A stretch of DNA of 64,000 nt, from contig OZ023185.1 in the NCBI GenBank assembly GCA_963995505.1, positions 16,627,691-16,691,690 of the forward strand. Reading direction: 5' to 3'. Under the pieces are notes generated by a model that saw only the letters and a program-made list of their open reading frames with translations, ran no database searches and had not been told where the DNA came from. The translations under genes and the position numbers were made by a program. The DNA is from Hypericum androsaemum (Eukaryota > Streptophyta > Magnoliopsida > Malpighiales > Hypericaceae). Shown in pieces: positions 43,057 through 55,385 of the stretch (the stretch's first letter is position 1; each line of letters begins with the position of its first letter).

Positions 43057-46000
43057 TCACGAGGAGGATTCTTTAACATCGTGGAGTAAAGATGAGGTTG
43101 AACCGGTGCTGCGGAAACTGGCAGACGGTGTGCTCTTACGAGCTTGGCGCTTTGTTGGGACTAGCTCGTGTTCCTGGTCCACCGGTTTGGCTGCTTCCTC
43201 GCTGTCGTTATCATCTCCTCCTTTGAACACGGGATGGATATAGGCGCTCTGGAGGAAGCTTTTCAAGTTCAGGTTGGGTTCTCTTGCGCGTTCTAGCGTA
43301 TCTTTCATCATAGCTTCCTAAAAAGAGCGAAGACAGCTAAGAATGAACGTGTGAAAATGAATAATGTGCAGGTTGAATGGAGAGCCTGACACAGTTGAAC
43401 GTGGTTATTGGAGCTGATCCATGAAGATGATATGCATATGGTATGCAGACGAAATATATTGGCGCACCTGTAACGGGTTTTTAACAAATGCAGGTTCATA
43501 ACGTCCTTTGCAGAACCTGTGGAACCATATTGTCAAAATTGGAAGTGTGATGAGCAGAGGCGTTGATTGTGCGGCTTGCTTCGTGCTCAACAAACCCATC
43601 AGCAGCAGCTGAGAGACGACTAAAGCAGTAATAATGCGTCCATGGACATCCGGCCAAAATGCTGCAGCACTCTCGTATTCCTGATTGTACACATTGATTA
43701 CCTACAAGTTGACAAGATAACTGTATGAACAAAAACCAAATTTCGACTATGAAGCATGTTACTACAACAATTGGAAGCATTTCTTTACCTGATGACGATA
43801 AACGACATATGCAAGGCCGAAGAATACGATTATGAAAGGAAGCAAGGTGGGAGACACCACTGCATAGACAAGGCCAAGCAAGAAATAAAGTTGAATCTGG
43901 GGTTCCCCTGTGTTGAAACCAATAGTTCCTGGATCCATGGCCTCTTCTCTGTCCTTTTCAGTCTTCACAAGAAAAAAGTTCTTCAAATGATATATAATCA
44001 AGGGTTTCAACCTTAGTATCTCCGCAGCAACACCCGCCCATCCGTCAACCATGATGTAAGTTATGAAAAATGTAGCTTTCGTAGGAATTGAGACGCCAAT
44101 TGTCTTTGGTATTCTGCAGAAAAGTTGCTAGATGGTTAAACATTACAGAAATATCATATGCTTAATTAAGCACGCAAAAGTGGGAAGTCATGCAAGTCGA
44201 AGGGACGTACTCGTTTGCAGACTGGTGGATGAAGTTATCTAGCTGTTGAAATGCAGTTCCAGTGATTATACTCCCAAGAAACACGTTAATGAATTGGAAA
44301 ATATAGTATCTACTCGCAGATCTCCTCTCTAGGCTTGATATGCTAATGAATCCCTCGAACTTGGACATAAGCATCAATATGGAGGGCAGAAAAATGAGAA
44401 ATAACTTCAAAGCTATTCCGGGAAGGAAGCCTTGGATGAATGACTTGACAGCTTTCCTGCATGACAGACGAATAAGATCATCCAAAGGTAACATGCTGGT
44501 CGTATATACTACGCCGTGTAAAAAGTTTAAGCCGGAGTTTGGAGATACTTACACTTCGATTATTGGCTTGAGAAATGGAAGCGCTTTCTCTATTTCCTCG
44601 ATGTTCGCTAGGGACTGAACAAGTGCAATGGGTATCATGAAAAAAAAGGTCAGGAAGAAAAATGCAACAGCAATAATAAGCCTTCTGATAGCGAGGGAGA
44701 CATATGGGATTGCCAAATTATTCCAATACACATCACGGGGCTCCGGAGCCCACTCGGTTAACCATAGAGTGGGATTCCGGGATTGCTGAGTTTGAGCACA
44801 AACAGCAGCTGCCCATCTCGTCTTGAAGGAAACAAATGCAACTGGCATAATACACTTCGAGCTGCTTTCAATCTTACTCCTCTCCGATGAAATCTAGCAG
44901 TTAGTTTGAGAAAAAAAAAAGATTGGTTAATAATGTCTATATTTAAGTTTGATGCTGTGAAATAAGTGTACAACACATTATTACCAATCATCAACTCACT
45001 TCATTCGACAGCTTTTCAATCTCGGAAGTATGATGGTCAATTGCGTCCACCTTATTCCCAAAAAGGCCAAGAAAACCAGTCTGATCAAAACATGTCAGCA
45101 GCATTAGACTTCCTCGTAACTAAGCAACTCGTTCTTACCATCAAATAGCGTATTGGTGATCTTACCTTTATCATGGGCCTTTTAGCTTGGTTTCTAGAAT
45201 ATTTGAGTTGATAGTAATCAAGCCAATTCTGTGCACTTTTCTTCTTATCGACCAAATCAGAGAGCTTGTTGGCATCATAAACAACCTGCAAAAGAAATGA
45301 TAAGTCTTAAGAGAAAACAAAAGCCAACAATTACTTTTGGTTATCACCCGAAATGTAAATTTATCAAACAATCAACAACAACGAGGGTCCAATATTTCAC
45401 AAGGAAACATAACATCGTACCTGGTGAGTGAGATAATGGTCTGGATGATTGACAAGGAAAAAGTGTTCCACAAGCTCACTTGTGGATTCATCAGGATCTG
45501 GTGGCACATTTTTAACCAGAACCTAAAAAATTAAATATGTTTACAGCACATCTGTTAGAAATTCAAAGGACGAAATTGTGTTGTACTAATGATCTGAAAG
45601 AGCATTTCTCAAATCTGTTGGGATAAGTAGGTGTACATTGTAAAGCGAATTCTTCACTGGAACTAATTCAAAAACGGAAATTTGAAGTCCGAAAGAGAAA
45701 GCAATCACTTTCTTTTCAACAATTCGAAAACTATTTAGATGAAGACAGAAAAAAGAACTAAAAGTAACTCTACTTCTTTAACAGAAATGTAATTCTTCGT
45801 GAGGCTCAAAGATAAGGAACCTTCAGAAGGAAAAAGTCAATTGCAGCAGCACGTGATCCATGGAATAAAAATAGAACCAAATAAGAGAGAACAAACACCT
45901 GCTTATGATTTCTTAGCATTAAGAACAAGCCAATTGCTTCAATATCTTTGAACAGATAACTAAAGTTGATAACTGGGGAAGTATTTCTTACTGTGAACTG

Positions 46001-46900
46001 GTCAGGGCGTCGGTGTTCCGATGCAAGAAAATGCAATCTCATCGAGGCAATCAGTTCATACTCCCTTTTCAATACATAACATGTCCAGAAGGTAAAAGCA
46101 TATGCCATAACAATATGGGCCCAAAATCTGCAATAGAAACTTATGTCAAGTTACTTTTTCTTCAAAATGAAGCCAATTGGAATGAATGGGCATAATATCA
46201 TGTCTACAAAATGAGTTTTGAACGCAACAAGTTTAAAAATGATATAAAATGGTTCAAGGTTGAAGTGGATGTGCTGAATACCTCTGAGAACCCGGGGCAA
46301 TATTTGATATGGAGAGCAAATCCAAATTGCTGTAATTAAGTTTTGAACGCTTCAAGGTGCTGTTGGTCCAATTTACTGGCACCAGGATAGCGAATGCCAG
46401 GAATGCAACCGGAACAAATATTTTCAGCCTGCAGATATATAACATTTGCAGACAAATCCGTAAGTGCAGAAAGTCATGTGCCCTTAAGGCCTAGCTCAAC
46501 TGGCAAAGGGTGGGGTGGAGATTCGGGATTAGGGTCTAGGTTCACAAGTCATTCAAGTAATGCCAAGATGATCTACGCTCGCATACCCGGTCAAATAAAT
46601 CCTGAGGTATACAGCAGAGTCCAATCCAGCATGGTCAATCAGTTCAGATTCTGGCATTTGTAATGCTGCAGGCATCCAACTCAGGAAGTTCGCATATGAT
46701 TTGACGTCTAAATTGATGAACTTGGTGACAAATGCTCCACTTCCCGAAGGACTGCTTCTCAGGCCTTTTATATACCATTTTGGAAAGTATACCCTATCAT
46801 TAACTGGTTGGATCCTAAGGAAGGCAAATGCCAAGAAGAAACCAAATGCGGTGAGAATGTTTATGGCAGCTGACACCCCTATATCACTTAGGGTCGCCAT
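43057..46900 (-). CDS. OSCA1/CSC1-type hyperosmolality-gated calcium channel
   Basis: Eleven exons: 46587-46900, 46282-46428, 45992-46127, 45421-45522, 45166-45285, 45000-45080, 44553-44893, 44211-44456, 43789-44113, 43468-43701 and 43057-43317. They form 768 aa in frame; Arabidopsis OSCA1.1 is 772. MATLSDIGVSAAINILTAF opens the N-terminal RSN1_TM domain. A cytosolic PHM7_cyt region includes VLVKNVPPDPDES...VEHFFLVNHPDHYLTHQ. The 7-TM core (DUF221) includes WAPEPRDVYWNNLAIPYVSL, MIPIALVQSLANIE and FQFINVFLGSIITGTAFQQL. The family forms plasma-membrane cation channels opened by osmotic or mechanical stress. The C-terminal tail is acidic, then Ser-rich. A GA-rich leader upstream (about 47945-47975) and a possible 5' UTR intron ending near 46925 suggest the transcript starts around 48 kb (inference). 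Confidence 0.95.
46479..46560 (+). repeat. SINE-like remnant in OSCA1-like intron 1
   Basis: TAGCTCAACTGG fits a tRNA A-box and a GGTTC element ~50 bp later is a weak B-box, as in plant tRNA-derived SINEs. No tail or target duplication was identified. Confidence 0.35.
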
Positions 46901-49298
46901 ACGGACGCCTTAAAGAATAAACCAAACACGCTGTCCCCTGCAAGAAGAGGCGGCGAGCAGCCATATCAGCAATCAGAGCAGATAGAAGACTCATGATCAG
47001 CAGCAGTCAACAACATAATTCCAATGTTCTAGATTCAACATCAATTTATACGCCAAGGAATAGAACCGGACTCACTGCCTTGGACCGATTACCCTGATCA
47101 CATCTCTTAATTCTCATCTAACTATTGGTGAAATACTCGTTACTTCGGTTGAAGCTAACGAGTCACATTGATAAGAGAAAACAGGAAGTATACAAGAAAA
47201 CAACATTAGCCAATTCATCAACTGGTGCACTTCAAGCAGTGCAACCAAAACAAACTCAGATTTCACCTTTCAACCCAGAAACAAACATTGCAGACACAAC
47301 AAACCAACAAAGATTCGAACCAACAAGAGGGCCGTCATTGTCGACCCATTAGCAACACAACAGTGTTAAATACGTGTTAAACAATTTTGTCACCTTTCAA
47401 AAACCAAAAATGGATTAGGGGCAGTGGTGTCCGATTAACATGTGATCTAAAAAAAAAAAAGCAAAGACTCGAGCTTGGCCAACCCACCTAAGGAAACTAA
47501 ACAAGGAAGCCAAGGACAACAAAACTAAAAAATAATAATAATAATAAAATAAAATAAAAGACAAAGGCCCCTCCTTTGCATGATCCCAGAAACCACACAC
47601 ACATTAGGCCCTTTCATTGTTCTGGTCAAAGTTTCTCCTCACAAGTTCGTACCTTTTCGCCTTCTTCTTTCTCAGAATACCAAAAGAACAACAAAGCAAG
47701 TCCCAGTTCGGCTTCCACTGCCCTGAGGACTCCAATGCTGACTCAAACCTGCCAAGTGTAACAGAAAGATGGATACTTTATTAAGCCCTTTTGGATTTTG
47801 CTTCACTTGCTTGGTCCCAATTATAAGGACTATAGAGTGTACCTTCGTAGACCACCCTCCTAACTAAGTCTTAGTCCGCTTTCTTTGGCAAAAGAAAAGG
47901 GCAAAAAGGAAAAGAAATATATAAGGAATGGGAGGAGAGCTAGAGAGAAGGGGGAGAGAGAGAGAGAGAGAGACGGCTCAGAGTGTGAAATCTTTCTCAA
48001 AAGGAGAAAAAATAGATTTGGTTTTGTGAGATGGGATGGGACCATAATAATCTTTACGCTCCATATCGTTATTTTATGTCATTAAATGGTTCGTTACTCT
48101 TTTGACGACATTATAAACCTTATAGTTACTGTTCCTGCGACTTTCCGAATGTACAAGCTGTAATGGTCGGTTACTTTTTGACGAATCTGACTGATAAGTA
48201 ATGTCAATATTTCAAGAATAAGTTTAACTTCTTTTGAAATAATCTTAGTTCAAATTTAATGAATGTGAAAAATATTATTGTAAGAGCCGTCTTCTCAACG
48301 GGACCTGACAAATCTGAATTCGTTGAGCTTCAAAAAAAAAATTTCAAGTACTTTTATGGTAGTCTTTCCACATGAATTGGTAATATTTGGAAGGTTATCT
48401 TTCAAGAGAAAAATAAAACTTATAGGGTCCACCATAAAATTAGGTAAAATACTCGCAATTGGGTATCATATGTGTAACTCTAACTAAAAAAATCTTACTT
48501 TGGAGGTGCCATTATAAAATTTTCAAAATGTTCTTATAACGGCTGTTGCCTCTTTCTTTCAGTTCAGTTATTGTTGCCTCTTGTTCTAGCAACTCCTCCG
48601 ATTCCAAATATAACGACCATGGAAATGCGCCAACGTATAATGAGGGAGAGGAAACGGTAAAAGAGATCTTTGACGATATAGTAATTAGTGCATGTTTATG
48701 GCCATTAAAGTATGAGTTAAGTTTGGTACATTGGCAATCCTGGTGTTAAGAACTTGCCCTCCATGTTCTTTTATATCCGAAAATCTACTAACTCAACTAA
48801 TCTATGACGGATAGTGCCCTAGTGTTATTATACGGCGGGCAATTAGGAATGTGTAGGTAGCACGTTCGTAGGCCAATGGGTATTGAAAGTAGCCTAGGTA
48901 GTTGGCTCTTCGTGCTATTGTATGATCGAACTGGAGAAGTATGGGACCATGGATTCATATTTGTAATGACTATACTAGTTAAATTTAATAAATGAATGAT
49001 ATTTACCCCTCAAAAAAGAAATAAGACGCTAAAGTTCAGCCAATTATGTCGATAAACAAATAACAAGCTAATTATGCGACTATTACATCGATAAAAACAA
49101 ACAACAAATTGCTTGAAAAAATCTTAATGGAATGCGCCATAAAATATGCTGAATATGAATTAGTCTGTAATTTGGTTTGGAAAGGGACAATTTGAGTATT
49201 GGTGGGAGACTTGGGTAGCGACCATACTAGACTCTCTTAGATATTTTCTTTAACTTTTTGGAAAAGAGTTTGAGGATTTTAGTATTAGTGGATTCAGA
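46901..49298. other. 5' flank of the OSCA1-like gene and AT-rich spacer
   Basis: It probably holds the OSCA1-like 5' UTR and promoter (to about 48.1 kb), with a (GA)n run near 47945-47975. No coding gene is recognised from 48.1 to 49.3 kb. Confidence 0.4.
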
Positions 49299-50231
49299 CT
49301 AATTTACTATGCATTTCAATAAATTTTTGTGGTTTCACCGATATATCAAGTTCAAGATATGTGGTTTAGAATTGGCAATTCGATCCATGTATTTTCAGAA
49401 AAATTACATCACATGGTCCCCAGCAGCTGACGGGGCTAAAAGTGTTTGTAGGCCTAAACGATGTCATTTCGCCGTTAATGGGTAAGTCGTGTATGATGTG
49501 TTAAAGTGGTTAATTACCAATCCCAAACTTTTCTTAATCATCTTCAACCTTCCATCCTCTCCTCCTCCAACCACTTCCTCGTCCTCCTCCCTCATCCTCA
49601 ACTTTCCGTCTCCAACTTTCACATTATTACCACGCCTCCCTCCCTATAAGCTCTTCAGCATTTTGTGAAGGGCTCCTGCTTTACCAATGGAAGCTTTGTT
49701 CCGGCACACCAAAAGCAACCCTTCGCTTACTTAGGATTCTTCCCACGAATGAGAATTATGAGATTGAGATATTAAAGACAATAAGGCAATAAATAGCCAA
49801 ACGCAAAGAGAAGCTGTTGGAAATGGAAGAAAAAAGGGAAAGTAAAAAGACGACATGGCCAGCACTTGGAACACTGTATGAAAAACACACATATTGTTCA
49901 CGTGGAGACGGAAAGTTGAAGATGAGGGAGGAGGACGAGGGATTGGTCGGAGGAGGAGAGGATGGAGTTTGAAAATGATTAAGAAAAGTTGGGAGTGATT
50001 TGGTAATTAAATACTCCAACACGACTTACCCAGTTAGAACGCCACGTCAACGGTGAAACTACATCGTTTCGGCCTACGTGGCAAGACATATGCCACTTTT
50101 AACCCCATCAGCCGCCGGGGACCGTATGCTACAATTTTTCTGAAAGTACATGGACCGAATTACCAATTTTAAACCACATATCCTGAACTTGATATCAGTG
50201 AAACCACATGGTAGTAAATTGCACTTTTTCC
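49299..50231. mobile_element. Foldback / long-TIR element, ~930 bp
   Basis: Inverted arms of ~315 bp lie at 49299-49613 and 49912-50231: TGGTTTCACCGATAT / ATATCAGTGAAACCA, TTTTCAGAAAAATT, GGTCCCC.GC.GCTGA, a GTAAGTCGTGT block, CTTTTCTTAATCAT and CTCCTCCCTCATC. The right end reads GGAAAAAGTGCAATTTACTA, like the other foldbacks here; the left end is eroded. The ~300-bp loop has no recognised gene. Confidence 0.75.
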
Positions 50232-50579
50232 TAATTTTTTATACGTAATCTCAACCGCGGTATTTCGTAGAATGTTATATGTATAGTTTATTTATTTTTA
50301 GAGAATTGAAAATAGCAAAAGTGTTTTTAATTAATTGTTAACAAAACTTTGGGACAAAAGAAAAATATTTACTTTTTTCAGTTAACCAATTTTAGGTAAA
50401 TAGTTTTTAACTCTTATTCTTATGAAACAACAGGAATTGAAACAATTGCATATATTAAAAGTTATATCCCATGTCACGTAATTATAATAATAGTGTCCAA
50501 TAAAAATAATACATATTTCTCACGCTAGCCACTAAATGGCCCATCTCGATCTCTCGACGTAGGCGTTTAGGCTCATCTT

Positions 50580-50740
50580 TTTTTTAAGGAAAACATCTCA
50601 AACTTCATTGAAATCAATCACGATCCATGGTTAACTCCATGGATCAAAGGAAGACAATCCGATTCGAATATGACCTTTGGGAAATTGCAGCGAACCGCAA
50701 GTTCAATGGCGTGCTTAACTCCGAGGGCCTCTGGTTCAAT
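50580..50740 (-). mobile_element. 5'-truncated LINE insertion with RNase H fragment
   Basis: An 18-bp direct repeat GGCGTTTAGGCTCATCTT flanks it (50562-50579 and 50741-50758), and a poly-T start on plus equals a poly-A tail on minus. On minus it encodes EALGVKHAIELAVRCNFPKV then IFESDCLPLIHG, a piece of the LINE RNase H-like domain including the catalytic Glu and Asp positions. Only ~160 bp were copied. Confidence 0.85.
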
Positions 50741-52509
50741 GGCGTTTAGGCTCATCTTGACCTACTTAAAAAGATAGCATTTTAAAAGTTGTACGAATTA
50801 AAAATAATAAGTACTAAATAATAATTAATTTTCAATAATTTCTTATATATTTATCAATAGACATGAAATAATTTTTTCAATTTAAGTTTTTCATGACTAT
50901 CTGGATGATTTTGAAAGTTGATAGGAGATCCATAATATTTTTACTAAATTTTATAATTTAAGACTTACCATAATAAACATCATTGTTTGGTGTACTTTGA
51001 AAAGAATTATAATAATTTTAATTTACTAATAGTTATAATAACTTTTATATATTTTTTAATATTCTCAAATTGAATATTGATTATTATTTAGATCTACTAT
51101 AGACTAGTTATATATCTTTGGCATTGCTCTTAACAATTGGAGATTTGTAGTTTTCACGTTATGTTGATATTTGAATATTTTAGTTAATTTAAGAATACAA
51201 ACATTATTGATTCTAATATTCTTATTAAGATGACTCTCGAATGATTGGACTTTATTATTGAGAATAAGAGTCCTCTTATGTTTAAGGTTATTAGTTCAAT
51301 CTTAACTGTCTACTACGAGCTTGATGGACGCAATCGTTTACTCGAAGTGAATAGTTTGGCTTGAATAAAAAGATAATAATGTATGTTTATAATCAAAATT
51401 TGTCCTTCAAATATTTTGTGGCTTGACACTATTGCACAAATAGTTTAATATTATGGAGATATTTAATATGATCTAAACCAAAAAAACTCAAATAAAAGAT
51501 TTCTCTTCATGAGAAACCGAATGAGAGTTATAATGAATGTGTATGTATATGTTGGCTAATAATAAATATTAGTCATTATTGAAACCTATTATAGACTATT
51601 TATAATTTTATACCTCATAACATTGGAGATTTGTGGTTTTCATGTTAATCTTAGATTTGGATATTTTAGCTTACTTAAGAATACAAACCTTATTGATTCT
51701 AGTATTTTTATTAATGTGTTTCTCATTTGGTTGGACTATATTACTAAGAATAAGAGTCATATTATGTTAAAGATTATTAGTTCTATATCAACCGTCCATG
51801 GAAAGTTTGATGGACATTTATGTTTGTCCTAAATGTGTAGTTTGATATAAAAAAGAAGATAATAATATTATCTTATATGTTTATAATAAAATATTGCACC
51901 TTCAACTATTTTGTTCTTGACCTTAATTCTATTACTCGTGTTTCCAATATTATAATAAAATATTGCACCTTCAACTATTTTGTTCTTGACCTTAATTCTA
52001 TTACTCGTGTTTCCAATATAATGTAAAAATTTAATATGATACAAACTATAAACTCAAATAAAATATTTTTCCATATGAAAAATGAATGAAAATTACAGTG
52101 AAGGTGTAGAGATATATTGATTAATATTGAACATTGGTTATTATTTAGACCTATTATAGACTAATTATATACCTTTGAAATTTTTTTTAGGGCTCAATCC
52201 TTTTAACAACCCAAAGATTGAGAAGGAAGTACTCTATTACACAGAGTGATATGATAAACGAGGTTCTGGATAAGGAATTACTGATTGTCAGGAGAAATAG
52301 AAGCATCATATTGATAGGATGACTTGATTGTGCTAAAGCTAGAATGTCACTTACAAGCTTAAGTTAGCTAAGAAAAAGCATAAATAGATGTACTATTTGT
52401 GTAGTTGAGGGGCACTGAAGCTACATGTAAACCGAGAACTGGCTAATTTAGGTGACTGGAGATGCCAAGATTGGTTCAGGGGCTACCTCTGCCTCGTGAT
52501 ACCCATTGC

Positions 52510-52881
52510 TTACTTTCTGTAGATTATTGTCCTGATACCTCCACGGCGGTAGCCGAACATTAGTCGGAGGTAGCCGAAAGAGCCACCTGCTACAGGAACC
52601 TCCACGACGAACTTCGTGTAGCAAAAGATGGAAAGTATGGCTGATACACCGGCGATGACATACGAAATGACAATCGTCGGGCCAGCACCGAGCCTAGCTT
52701 CGACACTAATAGGAGGAAACATATCGGCTCCCATCATGGATCCAATACCGAACCATATTAGGTCCCACCAGTTGAGATTCTGGTGGCCACTCGCGGACGT
52801 GAGATAATTTCCAAAGTTGGAGAACCAACATCCTCTCCTCCTCACTCGGCCATTTCCTCTGGCTACTACCACATTCTCCAT
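52510..52881 (-). pseudogene. Truncated cationic amino acid transporter (CAT) N-terminal fragment
   Basis: 123 aa, starting at MENVVVARGNG. LNWWDLIWFGIGSMMGADMF, then GAGPTIVISYVIAGVSAILS, FCYTKFVVEVPVAGGSFGYL match transmembrane segments 1-3 of plant CATs (APC superfamily). After GYLRLMFG the reading departs from the family and stops, so only ~80 of ~580 family residues are present. It cannot be a working transporter. It sits inside a segment that interrupts the tandem array, consistent with gene-fragment capture or ectopic repair. Confidence 0.65.
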
Positions 52882-54029
52882 GTAAGCCAAGAAGAAGAAG
52901 AAAGACACAGAAGGGAAGAAATATATGGTTCCTTTATCTTGAAGTACGGCAATGAATTTCTTATTGGAAGGGATGGGCTCTTTATATATGTGTGTGTGTT
53001 TTTGGCGACAAATATTGATAAATACTGACTTTTGATCTCATCTACTATTTTCCTTTTACATTTTTTTGGAAGGGACGAGACGGGAAAGTGAAAGACCGAT
53101 AGGAGATGGTGTCCTAATTGCGGGAACAAGTAAATTAAATTTAGTAACGTTATTTTCTCTCTCATCTATGTTTTGATGAGACTGACGGTGGTAATCTCGC
53201 AAGAGAGAATTTAACACTAAGCAGGTTATAAATAATACTATTAATAAATTCTACTTATAAAAAATAACATTATTAGTATTAGTGTTCTTATTAAGGTGAC
53301 TCTCAAATGATTTGACTCTATTATTGAGAATAAGAGTCCTATCATATTTAAAGTTATTCGTTCAATCTATACTACCTATTGAGAGCTTAATGGACGCCCT
53401 TGTTTGCTCGAGATGTATTGTTTGTCTTGAAAAAAAATATAATAGCGCGTGTTTGTGGGTTGGCATTAATGCACAAATATTTAAATATTATGGAGAGATT
53501 TAATATGATCCAAATTATAAAACTCAAATAGAAGATTTTTCCTCGTGAGAAACCAAATGAAAGTTATAATGAAGGTGTATGTATATTGGCTAGCAATAAA
53601 TATTGGTCATTATTTAGATCTGTTATAGACTATTTATAATTATATACCTTTAGTATCAAAAAATTTGTTGCTCATGATTGTTGGAGATTTGTGATTTTCA
53701 TGTTAATCTTATATTTGAATGTTTTAGCTTATTTAAGAATACAAACCATATCTTACTATAATAATAAAAACATCTCGACAACTTAAAAATGTCTAAACTA
53801 TCCTCTCCTAATTTCTACATTGATACCCTCCAGCCAATTATATAAATAAACGTCCTGGCTAATAAATCGACGGAGGAACAGAGGAGGGCGCGGGAGATGG
53901 TGTTGTCGTGGGGAAGACGAAGAGGAGAAGAAGGGGAGATGGAGAATTAGAGATTTAGGGTTTTGAAGGTGGGATTGGGTGTGAGAATTTTAGTGGAGAG
54001 GGTAACAGTCTTTCCCGTTTCACAGTGGA

Positions 54030-54157
54030 GAGAGGGTTTTTTTAGGAGGAGAGTGGAGAGAGGTTGGTGATGGCTTGGAGGAAGAAGCAGATCGAGAGGG
54101 TTTTTTTAGGAGGAGAGTGGAGAGAGGTTGGTGATGGCTTTGAGCAAGAAGCAGATC
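54030..54157 (+). repeat. 64-bp tandem duplication inside the Helitron
   Basis: Units 54030-54093 and 54094-54157, each from GAGAGGGTTTTTTTAGGAGG to GAAGAAGCAGATC-type ends, differ at only a few positions. Confidence 0.8.
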
Positions 54158-54664
54158 GAGAGGGTGATTAAGGATTAAGAAGTAGATTGGGCTGGGCCAG
54201 GCCTTTAAATTTTTTTGGTCTTTTTTCATTCGTTTGGTCTTTGGCCTTTAAATTAAATGGCTGGAAACACGAACCATTTTGAAAGTTGATGGGCCTTTCG
54301 TCTGGCCCATTAAACGATTTTAATTACAAAAAATTTGATTCAATTGATGCGTTTCGAATCAAAGAATAGTCATCTGAATTTCTGGCTTACGGATACTAAA
54401 GTTTTTTTTATCCCGCCCTCTAAATTTTTGAATAAAAATGTCTCAATATTAGTATCAGGTAATGATCCGCCGATCGAATCACAATTTTTAAAACAATGTT
54501 CAGAATAAAAATATGTTAAACCTATATCTTATCTTATCTTATCTCATCTTACTATAATAAAAGGAAACATCTTGTTTAGACGATTTACTCCAACAAGTTA
54601 AAATGTCTAAACTACTCCTAAATACTAAAGCTTTAAACCCAAATCTCAAATCCTAAAACTCAAA

Positions 54665-55090
54665 TTCCAGACCTTAAACAAAAACCCCCAAACATCCGTA
54701 CCCCCGGATTCGGACCCTCGACCCTTAGACTCCCGAACCTCAGATCATCAGACCACCGGACTGTTAGACCCCCGAACTCGAGACCTTAGACAACCGGACC
54801 ACTAGCCCCGGATCTCCGAACCCCCGAACCCCGGACCACCGAATCCCAGACCACGAACCCTCAGACCCCCGGACCACATGATCGCCAGAACCCCGACTCC
54901 AGATGCCCGGACCATCGAGCCACGGACCCTCGGACCCCCAGACCATCGGACCACCAGACTGCCAGACCCCCGACCTTGGACTCCCTAACTCCGGATTCTG
55001 ATCCCAAAACCTTTGACTTCGGACCCTGACACCGCAACCCCCCTCGACCATAAACCCCGACCCCCGGAATCCCTGACCCCGGATGCCGTT
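54665..55090 (+). repeat. Degenerate CCGGACC minisatellite
   Basis: About 400 bp of short degenerate units around CCCCGGACC / CCCCGAACC, roughly 8-12 bp long. The strong C-richness on one strand is unlike the AT-rich host. ORFs on the minus strand (SRGSG, VWGSEG repeats) come from this repeat and are not genes. Confidence 0.8.
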
Positions 55091-55103
55091 CTTTATTTAT
55101 TTT

Positions 55104-55385
55104 TGTTAGGAATTCAGCAACTAGAGAACAAGATCGCGCAAAGAACACGGAACAAGAGAATTACGTGGTTCGGCCTAATGCCTACGTCCACGGTGAGAAA
55201 GGAGAACTTTTATTGATGGATCCGAGTCACAAAGCTATACAAAACCTTAGGGTAACATGTCTTTATATAGAGACAAACCCTTGGTGTACAAGTAACTTAT
55301 CTAGGTCTAATTAGGAGTCCAGAATCTAGTCAGAATAGGAATAGGAATAGGAAATAAGTCTTTCCTATTTCTCGCCATCCCAACA
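55104..55385 (+). repeat. Solo LTR nested in the Helitron (282 bp)
   Basis: It starts TGTTAGGAAT and ends CATCCCAACA. ATTTT duplications lie at 55099-55103 and 55386-55390. It contains ATTACGTGGTTCGGCC and GCCTACGTCCACGG, a motif I recall from many dicot LTRs, and a TTTATATAG TATA-like box. Confidence 0.85.

Noticed and set aside
46479..46560. A tRNA gene in the OSCA1-like intron
   Set aside because: Only an A-box-like match is good; there is no cloverleaf or anticodon stem, so a SINE remnant is more likely.
54764..55148. Two overlapping ~95-aa Gly/Ser/Trp-rich minus-strand ORFs
   Set aside because: They are products of the CCGGACC minisatellite; no stop codons arise because of base composition.
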